Source: Chitinophaga sp. 180180018-3 (GTDB lineage Bacteria; Bacteroidota; Bacteroidia; Chitinophagales; Chitinophagaceae). Taken from it: a stretch of 64,000 nt of DNA. Below the pieces are notes generated by a model, which saw only the letters and a program-made list of their open reading frames with translations, did no database searches and was not told the DNA's origin. Shown here piece after piece: positions 34,803 to 43,610 of the stretch. Both the position numbers and the translations under genes were made by a program. Within the stretch, counting starts at the first letter, position 1, and every line of letters starts with the position of its first letter. Location of the stretch: positions 2,170,001 through 2,234,000 of the forward strand of contig NZ_CP140772.1 of NCBI RefSeq assembly GCF_037893185.1, written 5' to 3'.

Positions 34803-34905
34803 AGATGAAATTACGAATTACGAATCAGGAATTACGAATTAATCATGCGAATGGCTCAGCCGGTGTATTTATCCGTAATTTTTAATTCATAATTGCTTAT
34901 GCCGT
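34803..34905. repeat. Degenerate copy of the palindrome family between two glycosyltransferase genes
   Basis: GAATTACGAATTA-type units occupy 34803-34845, and a reverse-oriented set (CCGTAATTTTTAATTCATAA) occupies about 34873-34895. The inner GAAGA/TTAGCG core seen in other copies is missing and the arms pair only imperfectly. The right part lies inside the 3' end of the GT2 gene, encoding its tail NYELKITDKYTG. Confidence 0.6.
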
Positions 34906-35848
34906 TACTGTGGTCCATACGTTCCTCTACGAGGTAGGTATTCCGTTCTGTGGCATTGCGGGTAACAAGTTCGCCCACAAAGCCGGTCAGGAACAGCTGG
35001 GAACCGATGATCATACAAAGCAGACCCAGGTAAAACAATGGCCTGTCTGTCATATTTACTTTATCAAAGAATATTTTCGCCAGTGCGAGATATGCCGCAA
35101 TCACAAACCCCACAAAAAAGGAGAGTGAGCCCAGCGCGCCAAACAGGTGCATGGGGCGTTTACCGAATTTGCCGATAAACATGATAGTGGCCAGATCCAG
35201 GAAGCCATTGATGAAACGCTCCAATCCGAATTTGGTAACACCATATTTGCGCGCACGGTGTTCTACCACTTTCTCACCTATTTTACGGAAACCATTCCAT
35301 TTGGCGATAACGGGAATATAGCGGTGCATTTCACCGTATACCTCTATCGATTTCACTACTTTTTTACGATACGATTTCAGCCCGCAGTTCATATCATGCA
35401 GCTTTACGCCACTCATGCGGGTGGTAGTGAAGTTGTATAATTTGGAAGGCAGGTTTTTCGTGAAGGTATTGTCGTAACGTTTCTTTTTCCAGCCACTCAC
35501 CAGGTCATAACCATCTTCCATGATCATGCGGTACAGTTCCGGAATTTCATCCGGACTATCCTGCAGGTCTGCATCCATTGTGATGACCACATCTCCCTGG
35601 GCAGCATTAAAACCTTCGTTCAGTGCGGCAGATTTACCGTAGTTACGTTGGAACTTGATACCCTTGATATTCGGATTCCGCGCGGCCAGTTGTTGAATAA
35701 CACTCCAGGAGTCGTCGGTACTGCCATCATCCACCATCCATACTTCGTAGGTGAACTGATGTTCGTCCATGACGCGCTCTATCCACGCGGCAAGTTCCGG
35801 CAGAGATTCTTCTTCGTTTTTTAAAGGAACGATTACGGATATGTTCAT
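34856..35848 (-). CDS. GT2-family polyprenyl-phosphate-type glycosyltransferase
   Basis: The 330-residue protein starts NISVIVPLKNEEESLPELAA, has the DxD-type motif ITMDADLQDSPDEIPEL and GLKSYRKKVV, and ends with two hydrophobic helices (LGSLSFFVGFVIAAYLALAK; FYLGLLCMIIGSQLFLTGFV). This matches DPM1/ArnC-like enzymes that load a sugar onto a lipid carrier at the inner membrane. The last about ten residues (NYELKITDKY) are encoded by repeat-arm sequence and are probably a recent addition. It is 15 bases after the DUF4199 gene. Confidence 0.9.
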   Translation of the reverse strand: MNISVIVPLKNEEESLPELAAWIERVMDEHQFTYEVWMVDDGSTDDSWSVIQQLAARNPNIKGIKFQRNYGKSAALNEGFNAAQGDVVITMDADLQDSPDEIPELYRMIMEDGYDLVSGWKKKRYDNTFTKNLPSKLYNFTTTRMSGVKLHDMNCGLKSYRKKVVKSIEVYGEMHRYIPVIAKWNGFRKIGEKVVEHRARKYGVTKFGLERFINGFLDLATIMFIGKFGKRPMHLFGALGSLSFFVGFVIAAYLALAKIFFDKVNMTDRPLFYLGLLCMIIGSQLFLTGFVGELVTRNATERNTYLVEERMDHSNGISNYELKITDKYTG

Positions 35849-35863
35849 CTTTATAGAATAGTA

Positions 35864-36400
35864 TTATAAAACCGTTTTCTCAGCCGGTTTTTTACGTATG
35901 ATCAGTGAAATAATAGCGGCTATCACAAAATAAAATATGATGCCTTTCAGGAAATCCATGAATGATTTGGCCAAACTTACGTTGAAATTTGTTTTGCTCA
36001 GTTCATCCAGTTGTTTGTCAATTTCTTCCTGAGGCGCTTTAAACATACGTAACGCCTTTTCAGTACTTTCCAGTATATATTGTTTCATTGCATCCGTCAA
36101 TTGCGGATCAATGAATTTATATAAGACAAACTGATAGATGTTGATAATGGCACAGCCAATGATAAAGGTGACAAATACAGGCTTTAGTACGTCCTTAAAA
36201 CTTGCCAAACCACCATGTCGTTTTCTTAATTCGAGCCCGGCAAATATAGCAAACACAATAAAAACGGCCATCTGCAGCAGACCATTCCACCAGGCAAACA
36301 GTATAGCCGGCCCGGCAATATAAGTGATCACATTCAACAGGACCAATACGATCCCACCCAATATACCCCATTTAATGCCTGGATTAGCAGTCTTTTCCAT
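35864..36400 (-). CDS. DUF4199 membrane protein
   Basis: The 178-residue protein has four predicted helices: IKWGILGGIVLVLLNVITYI, ILFAWWNGLLQMAVFIVFAI, a middle one around PVFVTFIIGCAIINIYQFVL, and GIIFYFVIAAIISLII near the C-terminus. A soluble helical segment with a KALRMFKAPQEEIDKQLDEL heptad pattern lies before the last helix. This is the DUF4199 layout seen in Bacteroidota next to GT2 genes and dihydroorotase. Function unknown. Confidence 0.82.
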   Translation of the reverse strand: MEKTANPGIKWGILGGIVLVLLNVITYIAGPAILFAWWNGLLQMAVFIVFAIFAGLELRKRHGGLASFKDVLKPVFVTFIIGCAIINIYQFVLYKFIDPQLTDAMKQYILESTEKALRMFKAPQEEIDKQLDELSKTNFNVSLAKSFMDFLKGIIFYFVIAAIISLIIRKKPAEKTVL

Positions 36401-36405
36401 ATAGG

Positions 36406-37671
36406 TTATTTATTAATGTGAAAAACGGGTCCATTCACAGTGGCATACACCTTTCCTTTCAGCTGCTCGCCAATATACGCTGAATTTTTGGACCTGGAGG
36501 CGATATGGGCTTCCGTGAACTGCCAGCCGGCATCCGGGTCAAATACCGTGAGATTGGCGGCGGCTCCTTCCTGCAGCGCTGGTTGCGCCAGACCAAAAAT
36601 CTTACGTGGCTGGGTGGTCAGCATATTAATCAGCTGTTCCAGCGGCAGCTGGGGCAGGTATTGTCTTAATACGCCGAAAGCGCTTTCCAGCCCGATCATG
36701 CCATTTTTGGCATATTCGAACTCCAGCTGTTTGGCATCCCAGTCCTGAGGCAGGTGATGAGTGGCAATACAGTCAACGGTACCGTGGAGCACTGCTTCCT
36801 GCAAAGCTTTTACATCGTCTTCGCTGCGCAGCGGAGGATTTACTTTCAGGTGGGTATCGTAGTTAATGAGTTTTGCATCGGTGAGCGACAGGTGATAGGG
36901 GGTTACAGAGCAGGTCACTTTAATGCCGGCAGCTTTTGCTGCAGCGATGAGTGCTACTGACTTACGGGTACTGATGCCGGTAAAATGTATGCGGGAATCG
37001 GTGTACCGCGCCAGTTCCAGGTCGCGCTGAATGATGAGTTCCTCTGCCAGTGCTGGTTTGCCGGGCATCCCCAACCGGGTGGAATAGATGCCCTCGTGCA
37101 TGAGCCCGTGTGCAGAAACACTCTGATCATCAGGTAATTGTATCAATGTGCCATCGAAAGCCTTGATGTATTGCAGGGCTTTGAGCATAAGTCCGGGCGA
37201 TTGAATCGGTCTGATACCATCAGAGAACGCCACGGCGCCCGCCTGCTGCATTTCATACATTTCCGCCAGACCGGTTCCTTCCAGGTTTTTGGTAGCGGCA
37301 CCAATAGGCAGCACCGTAGCCGCGGCATGGCGCGATTTGCTCAGAACGTATTCGATCTGCGGTTTGGTGTGCAGGGCGGGTTGTGTATTGGGAATGACCA
37401 TTACAGTAGTAAATCCGCCTGCGGATGCAGCCCTGATTCCACTTTGCAGGTCTTCTTTGTGTTCCTGGCCCGGATCACAAAAATGAGCGAAAACATCCAT
37501 CCAGCCGGCAGATACATGCAGATTGCTGCCTGAAATGACCGTAGCGTGGGCATCTTCCAAATGATCAGCCACCTGGTGAATAATGCCGTTCTGAATAGAA
37601 ATATCTTTTTGCTGCCCGTGCAAAGGGGAGGAAGGAGCGATGATCTTAACGTTCTTGAGTAATATGTGCAT
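36406..37671 (-). CDS. Dihydroorotase-like amidohydrolase, probably non-catalytic
   Basis: The 421-residue protein aligns by eye with class I dihydroorotases over its whole length (HVSAGWMDVFAHFCDPG, HLKVNPPLRSEDDVKAL). However, the metal-binding H-x-H after the first strand reads F61-A-H63, the usual HxxH before the STR motif reads H229-F-T-G232, and the catalytic TDHAPH reads T-H305-H-L-P-Q. The first metal His and catalytic Asp are therefore replaced. Such PyrC' proteins are known in other phyla as non-catalytic partners of aspartate transcarbamoylase. It heads the minus-strand operon containing DUF4199 and GT2. Confidence 0.82.
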   Translation of the reverse strand: MHILLKNVKIIAPSSPLHGQQKDISIQNGIIHQVADHLEDAHATVISGSNLHVSAGWMDVFAHFCDPGQEHKEDLQSGIRAASAGGFTTVMVIPNTQPALHTKPQIEYVLSKSRHAAATVLPIGAATKNLEGTGLAEMYEMQQAGAVAFSDGIRPIQSPGLMLKALQYIKAFDGTLIQLPDDQSVSAHGLMHEGIYSTRLGMPGKPALAEELIIQRDLELARYTDSRIHFTGISTRKSVALIAAAKAAGIKVTCSVTPYHLSLTDAKLINYDTHLKVNPPLRSEDDVKALQEAVLHGTVDCIATHHLPQDWDAKQLEFEYAKNGMIGLESAFGVLRQYLPQLPLEQLINMLTTQPRKIFGLAQPALQEGAAANLTVFDPDAGWQFTEAHIASRSKNSAYIGEQLKGKVYATVNGPVFHINK

Positions 37672-37822
37672 GCTTTACATTCTATACCTGTCCGAAAATA
37701 CAGGGGCAAATGTAACATAAAACTGTTAATTGTTGATGACTGTATACCCGACTTTTCGGATAGTTGTTCAGGTTGGTATGATAATTGAAAATGCAGGGGT
37801 AGCAGATCAAAAAGGACAACAG

Positions 37823-38773
37823 ATGCATGATTATCTTATTAACCTCGTAGCCCGGATATGTGACCGCTCGGAGGAACTGCATAACGGCCAGACTATCAGC
37901 TGGCAGGCCCTTCGGGAGGCAGAACGGATTGCTAATCACGCCTATATCCCTTCACTGTATCAGTATATTGATCAGGAACCCGATAAAGATAAACGTAAAG
38001 CAGCTTGTTTTATCATTTCCCAGATCTCCAAAAATACCAGTGATCCTGAAGTAATCCGCTTTTTACTCGACCGGCTTAAAATTGAGCAGGATGCTGATAT
38101 TGTAACTGCTATCCAGCAGAATCTGGAAACAGGCCTGTCTATTCCCGGTTATATTAACCTGGAGCCGTTATTTAATAATGCGCTTTCCATTAATAATAAT
38201 GTAAGACGCTCGGCGCTGCTGGCGCTCAGGCGTACCAGTAACCCGTCGGTGGAAGAGTGGGCATTGACCCTGTTAAAGCGTACCGTTAACGAATATGATA
38301 TCTATTATATAACACTGCTGCTGAGCAAAGTAGGCACCCAGAAAAGCGTATCAGCTCTGCGCAGGCTGCTGGAATATCACCGGCAGGATGTAAAAAGCCT
38401 CGCATTTGCGGCGATCGCGGATATAGAAAAGGAGAAAGAAGCCATGTTCTATATGCGATGCCTGCAAAGAGGACAACTAAAATTTGAAGCAATGGAGGCC
38501 ATTTATAAGTATGCAGATGAAAATGCCATACAGGCCGTTACTTCGAGGATCACGGAATTGCTTTCCAAAAGAAGAAGCAGCGCACGCACCACGATTGAAA
38601 CAGTAAAGAACGGCTTCACAGACCTCATGCTGGGTATGGAGTTCCTGTTCCGCTTCCGCACTGCCAAATCCGACGTTCGCAAGACCTTTTCCTGGATCAC
38701 CGAAAAAAGATCCGAATATTTGTTACCCCAGGAACAGGAGTGGATTAACCGGAATTTGAGAATTACGAATTAG
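37823..38773 (+). CDS. HEAT-repeat protein
   Basis: The protein consists of paired amphipathic helices of the HEAT/armadillo type, for example AYIPSLYQYIDQEPDKDKRK, DPEVIRFLLDRLKIEQDADI, NNVRRSALLALRRTSNPSVE, SVSALRRLLEYHRQDVKSLA. No catalytic residues or signal peptide; probably a cytoplasmic scaffold. The frame is open upstream with ATGs at 37736 and 37778; I prefer 37823 (MHDYLINLVARI) because repeat-like sequence begins there. The last residues LRITN and the stop are encoded by the arm of palindrome R4. It is divergent from the dihydroorotase-like gene. Confidence 0.82.
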   Translation: MHDYLINLVARICDRSEELHNGQTISWQALREAERIANHAYIPSLYQYIDQEPDKDKRKAACFIISQISKNTSDPEVIRFLLDRLKIEQDADIVTAIQQNLETGLSIPGYINLEPLFNNALSINNNVRRSALLALRRTSNPSVEEWALTLLKRTVNEYDIYYITLLLSKVGTQKSVSALRRLLEYHRQDVKSLAFAAIADIEKEKEAMFYMRCLQRGQLKFEAMEAIYKYADENAIQAVTSRITELLSKRRSSARTTIETVKNGFTDLMLGMEFLFRFRTAKSDVRKTFSWITEKRSEYLLPQEQEWINRNLRITN

Positions 38774-38881
38774 GAATTACGAATTAAAGAAGAAGACCTA
38801 AGCGAATAATATCTTGCTATAATATTATCCGCTTAGGTCTTCTTCTTTAATTCGTAATTCGCAGTTCCTATTTTGTAATTC
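38760..38881. repeat. Long palindrome, dispersed hairpin family copy R4
   Basis: Arms 38774-38804 and 38830-38860 are perfect 31-bp complements with core GAAGACCTAAGCG. After an A-C mismatch the stem continues for seven more pairs (ATAATAT), and outer GAATTACGAATT units pair with mismatches. The HEAT gene stop (TAG) is within the left arm; the right arm ends 28 bases before the DPP-IV-like ATG. Confidence 0.9.
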
Positions 38882-38908
38882 TTTAATTTCGTTTCCCAAA
38901 AAACCAAC

Positions 38909-41083
38909 ATGAAGAAAGCTTTCCTAGTACTGCTGACAGGCTGGATAGTGAGCGGATGGTCTTATTCCTATGCCCAACAACGCCAGTATACGATGGCCGA
39001 AGCCACAAATGGGCTCCGGCAACAATTGGCGCCGGAACGATTGAAACAGTTCGACTGGGTACCCGGGGAAGATGCCTATACCACTGTTGTTTCCAGAGAC
39101 GGGTCATGGGCTTGGGTGAAAAAAACACTTCCGGCCGGAACGGAAGTTACTTTGTTAACCCTGGACGACCTCAATAAACAGTTATTCCAGGACAAAGCAT
39201 TGCACGGTTTGCCACAACTACAGTGGATTTCAGCCAATACCGCCTGGTTTGGACTGAGTAACCTGTTGTTTAAAGGCACATTGCAGAATGGCAGCATGCA
39301 GTTTAGTAAATGGTGCGAACTACCGGCTGATGCGGAGAATATTACCGTTAATCAGCAAAGCGGGCAAGTGGCATGGACAGAAAAGAACAACCTGTTTGTA
39401 CGTACTGCTGAAGGAGCTGTACTTGCGGTGACGAACGACAGCGACGAAAATATTGTGAACGGTAAAACCGTACATCGGGAAGAGTTTGGGATCGACAAGG
39501 GAATATTCTTTTCCCCGAAAGGTGATCTGCTGGCGTTTTACCGGATGGACCAGCGCATGGTGAACGATTACCCGATCATCGACTGGTCTGTAGTACCGGC
39601 AAAGAGTCATAATATCAAGTATCCCATGGCTGGCGGCAAATCCCACGAAGTGACCCTGGGTGTATATCAGCCGCTGACACAGAAAACGGTGTTCCTGAAA
39701 ACCGGCACACCGGCAGATCATTACCTGACCTGTGTAACCTGGGCGCCCGACCAGCAGTCTGTTTATATCGCAATCCTCAACAGGGAACAAAATCATCTGT
39801 GGCTGAATCAGTACAGCGCTATTTCAGGAGAATTGGTAAAAACACTGTTTGAAGAAACAGATCCTAAATATGTACATCCTACTCATCCGCTGACATTCCT
39901 CCCTGATCATCCCGATCAGTTTATCTGGCAGAGCGAACGTAGCGGATACAATCATCTTTATCTCTACAATACCAAAGGGCAACAATTAAAACAAATAACA
40001 CAGGGAAACTGGGAGGTGAATGAACTGATTGGTTTCAACAGCGCTAAGAAAGAAGTAGTGTTCACTGCGTCGAAAGAAGGACCGATGGAGAAGCATGTTT
40101 ATAAAGTGAGCTACCAGGGTAATGAGAAAACGGCTGCAACTGCGCGACTGGATGATGCGGCCGGCTGGCACGACGCTAAATTGAGTAGCACAGGAGGCTA
40201 TGTGCTGGATGTTTATAGTTCCGGTACAACTCCGTATGTGGCACGTGTACAAAGTCTGAATGGCAAGTGGGAGAAAGTTGTATTAACTTCCAGAGATCCG
40301 CTGAAAGATTTTCAGCGTCCGGAGGTAAGACAGTTAACGCTGAAAGCAGATGATGGCACCCCATTGTATGGCAAACTGATATTGCCGGTGAACTTTGATT
40401 CTACCAAAACCTATCCGGTAATAGTATATCTCTACAATGGTCCGAATGTGCAGCTGATTCGTAATACCTATCCGTTTAGTGGCAATTTATGGTATGAATA
40501 TATGGCTCAACACGGATATGTGATCTTTACCATGGATGGCCGCGGCAGCGACAACCGGGGGATGGCATTTGAGCAGGCTACCTTTCATCAGCTGGGTACT
40601 GTAGAGATGAACGATCAGTTGCAGGGAGTTGCTTATCTGAAATCTCTCCCGTATATCAACCAACAAAGAATGGGTGTACATGGCTGGAGCTTCGGTGGCT
40701 TTATGACCACATCGCTGATGCTGCGGCATCCGGGTGTATTTAAGGCCGCAGTGGCTGGTGGGCCGGTTATCGACTGGAGTATGTATGAAGTGATGTATAC
40801 AGAAAGATATATGGGCACGCCTCAGTCGAATGCTGAAGGATATAATAATGCCAACCTGCTCACCAAAACGAAAAGTCTGCAAGGGCACCTGATGCTGATC
40901 CACGGTACAAATGATGATGTAGTGGTATGGCAGCATTCCATTGATTTCCTGAAAGCCTGTGTGGATAACGAAGTACAAGTAGATTACTTTGTATATCCCG
41001 GACATTTGCATAATGTTCTCGGCAAAGACAGGACTCACCTGATGCAGAAAATAACGGACTATTTCGAGGCAAATCTGAAGTAG
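38909..41083 (+). CDS. S9 family dipeptidyl peptidase IV-like serine peptidase
   Basis: The enzyme removes N-terminal dipeptides from peptides, probably in the periplasm. The 724-residue protein has a signal peptide (MKKAFLVLLTGWIVSGWSYS), a DPP-IV-type beta-propeller (about 50-490; HREEFGIDKG supplies the substrate N-terminus-binding Glu pair) and an alpha/beta-hydrolase domain. Catalytic residues are S594 in GWSFGGF, D669 in HGTNDD and H699 in GHLHNV. Monocistronic between palindrome R4 and the LacI-type operator pair. Confidence 0.93.
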   Translation: MKKAFLVLLTGWIVSGWSYSYAQQRQYTMAEATNGLRQQLAPERLKQFDWVPGEDAYTTVVSRDGSWAWVKKTLPAGTEVTLLTLDDLNKQLFQDKALHGLPQLQWISANTAWFGLSNLLFKGTLQNGSMQFSKWCELPADAENITVNQQSGQVAWTEKNNLFVRTAEGAVLAVTNDSDENIVNGKTVHREEFGIDKGIFFSPKGDLLAFYRMDQRMVNDYPIIDWSVVPAKSHNIKYPMAGGKSHEVTLGVYQPLTQKTVFLKTGTPADHYLTCVTWAPDQQSVYIAILNREQNHLWLNQYSAISGELVKTLFEETDPKYVHPTHPLTFLPDHPDQFIWQSERSGYNHLYLYNTKGQQLKQITQGNWEVNELIGFNSAKKEVVFTASKEGPMEKHVYKVSYQGNEKTAATARLDDAAGWHDAKLSSTGGYVLDVYSSGTTPYVARVQSLNGKWEKVVLTSRDPLKDFQRPEVRQLTLKADDGTPLYGKLILPVNFDSTKTYPVIVYLYNGPNVQLIRNTYPFSGNLWYEYMAQHGYVIFTMDGRGSDNRGMAFEQATFHQLGTVEMNDQLQGVAYLKSLPYINQQRMGVHGWSFGGFMTTSLMLRHPGVFKAAVAGGPVIDWSMYEVMYTERYMGTPQSNAEGYNNANLLTKTKSLQGHLMLIHGTNDDVVVWQHSIDFLKACVDNEVQVDYFVYPGHLHNVLGKDRTHLMQKITDYFEANLK

Positions 41084-41144
41084 CTGAAAGCGCAGACAGA
41101 TGGGTGGTACAACATTAATTGAAAAAAGACTGAAAAACGGCTTT

Positions 41145-41181
41145 ACGCAAACGCTTGCGCTGATAACGCAAGCGTTTGCGT
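41145..41181. promoter_or_regulatory. Paired LacI/PurR-type operator boxes
   Basis: ACGCAAACGCTTGCG (41145-41159) and CGCAAGCGTTTGCGT (41167-41181) are perfect inverted repeats. Each 16-base box (41145-41160, 41166-41181) is itself a near-palindrome with a central CG and closely resembles the PurR-type operator ACGCAAACGTTTGCGT. LacI-family regulators bind such sites, and a LacI gene ends 150 bases away. An alternative reading is a terminator stem for the peptidase gene, but there is no T-run after it. Confidence 0.6.
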
Positions 41182-41286
41182 TATGATAATGTTAAAAAAA
41201 TCACGTAGAATCGTTGTACAATTAATCAGAAAACAGATTTAAGCCCGAAAAGCAGCAATCATAGACAGCGAACAATGAAGTCGAGT

Positions 41287-41318
41287 AACCTGCCACGGTG
41301 AAGCACTGTGGCAAGGTT
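41287..41318 (-). terminator. Probable terminator of the lacI-family gene
   Basis: AACCTGCCACGGTG (41287-41300) pairs with CACTGTGGCAAGGTT (41304-41318), with one bulge and one G-T pair and a 3-nt loop. It lies 16 bases downstream of the minus-strand stop. Confidence 0.6.
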
Positions 41319-41333
41319 GCCGATAAGAAGATA

Positions 41334-42359
41334 TTAACGGTGATGTATCACCAGTTGTGACTCCATTACAGAGCGTTTGTAATCATTCAACGCCTGCTCT
41401 CCATTCAGAATAGATAACAGTATATTGGTGGCTGCCTGCCCTTGTTCATAAGGAAATTGCTCAACAGAAGCAGCAGGAGGGAATGCCGTATACCCGCTTA
41501 CCGGTGTATTGGCGTAAGATACAAAAGTTATGTCTTTATTTATTTCCAGTTTTTGTTGAAGTGCATATTGCACGGCATCCATTGCTACGTAGTCGTTGAA
41601 AGTAACGATAGCAGTAACTTTTCTTTTCAGCGACAGCAGGTATTCCATGGCCGCTGCGGTGCCGGTGGCAGTAAGGTCGGCGTTTACAATGAGCTTAGGA
41701 TCGTATTTAAGGCGATGTTTCCGAAGGGCCTGTATGTAGCCGGCGGCGCGTTCTTTGCTGGCCACCATAGTTTCGGGGCCATTGATCATACCGATTACCC
41801 GGTGGCCTTGTTTTAATAAGAAGTCAACCGCCTGAACGGTGCCGGATTCCAGGTTACAGGACACGGCGTGTATATTGGGCAGGTCCGGTATACGGTCGAA
41901 GAAAACGACCGGTATGCGGGCTTGCCGTAGCATTTCGAAATGTTCGTAATTACTGGTATTCTTACCGATAGAAACAATGCAGCCGTCGACCCGGTGTTGT
42001 TTCATACTTTGAATGATCTGTTTTTCGCGGGCCTCATCATCGTGCGACTGGCCGAGTAATACCGTGTAATTGTTGCTGTAGGCGGTATCTTCAATACCAC
42101 TGATAGCGCTGGCGAAAAAAGCTTCAGATAGTTCGGGTAGCAAAATGCCGATAGTGAAGGTTTTGCCCTGTTGAAAGTAGATAGCAGTCTGGTTACGTTC
42201 ATAGTTCAATTCGGCGGCGAGCGCCTTCACCCTTGCTTTAGTCCTTAACCCGATACTATGATGGTCGTTCAGGGCTCTTGAAACAGTGGATACAGAGATG
42301 TTCAGCCTTTTTGCAATTTCCTTTATTGTTGGTTGACCTGAAGAAACCACCTTTCTCAT
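41334..42359 (-). CDS. LacI-family transcriptional regulator
   Basis: The 341-residue protein has an N-terminal LacI helix-turn-helix (TIKEIAKRLNISVSTVSRAL) with hinge, and a periplasmic-binding-protein-like effector domain (FTIGILLPELSEAFFASAIS, VDGCIVSIGKNTSNYEHFEM, GHRVIGMINGPETMVASKER, VTAIVTFNDYVAMDAVQYAL). It should bind palindromic operators with a central CG in response to a sugar or nucleotide effector. An in-frame TTG at 42371 would add four residues; I use the ATG. No obvious target operon is adjacent except the operator-like pair beyond its 3' end. Confidence 0.93.
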   Translation of the reverse strand: MRKVVSSGQPTIKEIAKRLNISVSTVSRALNDHHSIGLRTKARVKALAAELNYERNQTAIYFQQGKTFTIGILLPELSEAFFASAISGIEDTAYSNNYTVLLGQSHDDEAREKQIIQSMKQHRVDGCIVSIGKNTSNYEHFEMLRQARIPVVFFDRIPDLPNIHAVSCNLESGTVQAVDFLLKQGHRVIGMINGPETMVASKERAAGYIQALRKHRLKYDPKLIVNADLTATGTAAAMEYLLSLKRKVTAIVTFNDYVAMDAVQYALQQKLEINKDITFVSYANTPVSGYTAFPPAASVEQFPYEQGQAATNILLSILNGEQALNDYKRSVMESQLVIHHR

Positions 42360-42646
42360 ACATTTCAGCAATTAATAGAAAACAGATACAGCGTATACTC
42401 TGGTGGACAAGTTACTTAGATATTACAAAACATTAGTTTTTTTTTATTGATAAACCTATTTTAATGACATCTATTTGATTTTTCCCTGTCTTTTTAGTCA
42501 ATGATTTTCAATAATTCTAACACTTTCCTAACGAACTCAGGAGCGGTTCGGCCTGTTATTTGCTGTAAAACAGTACCTTTCCATTGTTCCCACCAACAAA
42601 AAATTACATAAGAGAAATTTGTTAGATTATTAAAATGTATCATTTT

Positions 42647-43507
42647 ATGAAAATTGCACAATTAGCCTTGCCGGTAGCTTTAGTGACCATTTTTGCGTCT
42701 TGTTCCGCGCCTCGCAAACTGCGTGAATCACAGGCCAGAAATGCACAGCTGGATAGCTTATACCGGGCTACCTATGGTAAGTTGAGATCCTGTGAAGAAG
42801 ATGCTGCGCGGGCAGCTGCATCCTACAAGGAGAAGGTGACGAATTTACAGGATCAACAGCAACAGTTGAAGTCTAATAACAGTCAGATGCTGGAACATCT
42901 GAAGGAATTATCAGTCATCTCCAGCAGTCAGGCAGAGAGCATTAAGAAATCATTGGATAATATTGGTGCCAAGGATGCCTATATCAAAGATCTGCAATCA
43001 GCGATCGCGCGTAAGGATTCGCTCAATATGCAGCTGGTGATGAATCTTAAGGGGGCCATCGGCAACCTGGATGACAAGGATATTAATATCAAGGTGGATA
43101 AAGGAGTGGTGTATATTGATATTTCTGACAAGCTGCTTTTCAAAAGCGGAAGCTATGAAATTAACGAACGTGCAAAAGAAGTACTTGGTAAAGTTGCCAA
43201 GGTGTTGATGAACCAGCCGGATATTGAATTCATGGTAGAGGGGCATACAGACAATGTACCTTACAGGCCTAATGTATTACTGGATAACTGGGATCTGAGT
43301 GTGAAGCGTGCGACATCTGTAGTACGTATTCTTCAAAATCAGTATGGTATTCCGCCTGCCCGCATGACAGCCGCTGGCCGCAGTGAGTACGTGCCAGTTG
43401 CATCCAACGATACAGCGGAAGGAAAGGCTGCCAACCGCAGAACCAGGATTGTGATCCTGCCGCAGTTGGATCAGTTCTTTAAATTACTGGAGAAACCAGC
43501 GAATTAA
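42647..43507 (+). CDS. OmpA-family peptidoglycan-binding lipoprotein
   Basis: The signal sequence ends in lipobox IFASC, giving an outer-membrane lipoprotein. A long coiled coil follows (about 25-120: RNAQLDSLYRATYGKLRSCE, VTNLQDQQQQLKSNNSQMLE), then an OmpA C-terminal domain with LLFKSGSYEINERAKEVLGK, MVEGHTDNVPYRPN and ANRRTRIVILP. It ties the outer membrane to peptidoglycan. An upstream ATG at 42635 adds four residues; I use 42647. The stop and following bases start palindrome R5. Confidence 0.92.
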   Translation: MKIAQLALPVALVTIFASCSAPRKLRESQARNAQLDSLYRATYGKLRSCEEDAARAAASYKEKVTNLQDQQQQLKSNNSQMLEHLKELSVISSSQAESIKKSLDNIGAKDAYIKDLQSAIARKDSLNMQLVMNLKGAIGNLDDKDINIKVDKGVVYIDISDKLLFKSGSYEINERAKEVLGKVAKVLMNQPDIEFMVEGHTDNVPYRPNVLLDNWDLSVKRATSVVRILQNQYGIPPARMTAAGRSEYVPVASNDTAEGKAANRRTRIVILPQLDQFFKLLEKPAN

Positions 43508-43610
43508 GGAATTAGGAATTACAAATTACGAAATAGCCCGAAGACCTTAGCGAATAATGTTATTATCAATCGCTAAGGTCTTCGGGCTATTTCGTAATTC
43601 GTAATTCTTC
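43502..43610. repeat. Long palindrome, dispersed hairpin family copy R5
   Basis: Arms 43524-43553 and 43570-43599 are perfect 30-bp complements with core GCCCGAAGACCTTAGCGA. Outer GAATTA units pair with a mismatch at 43523. It lies between convergent genes: the OmpA stop (TAA, 43505-43507) is in the left edge and the barrel-protein stop (TAG on the minus strand, 43610-43612) touches the right edge. The core is near-identical to R1 except for G-to-A changes matched on the other arm. Confidence 0.92.
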
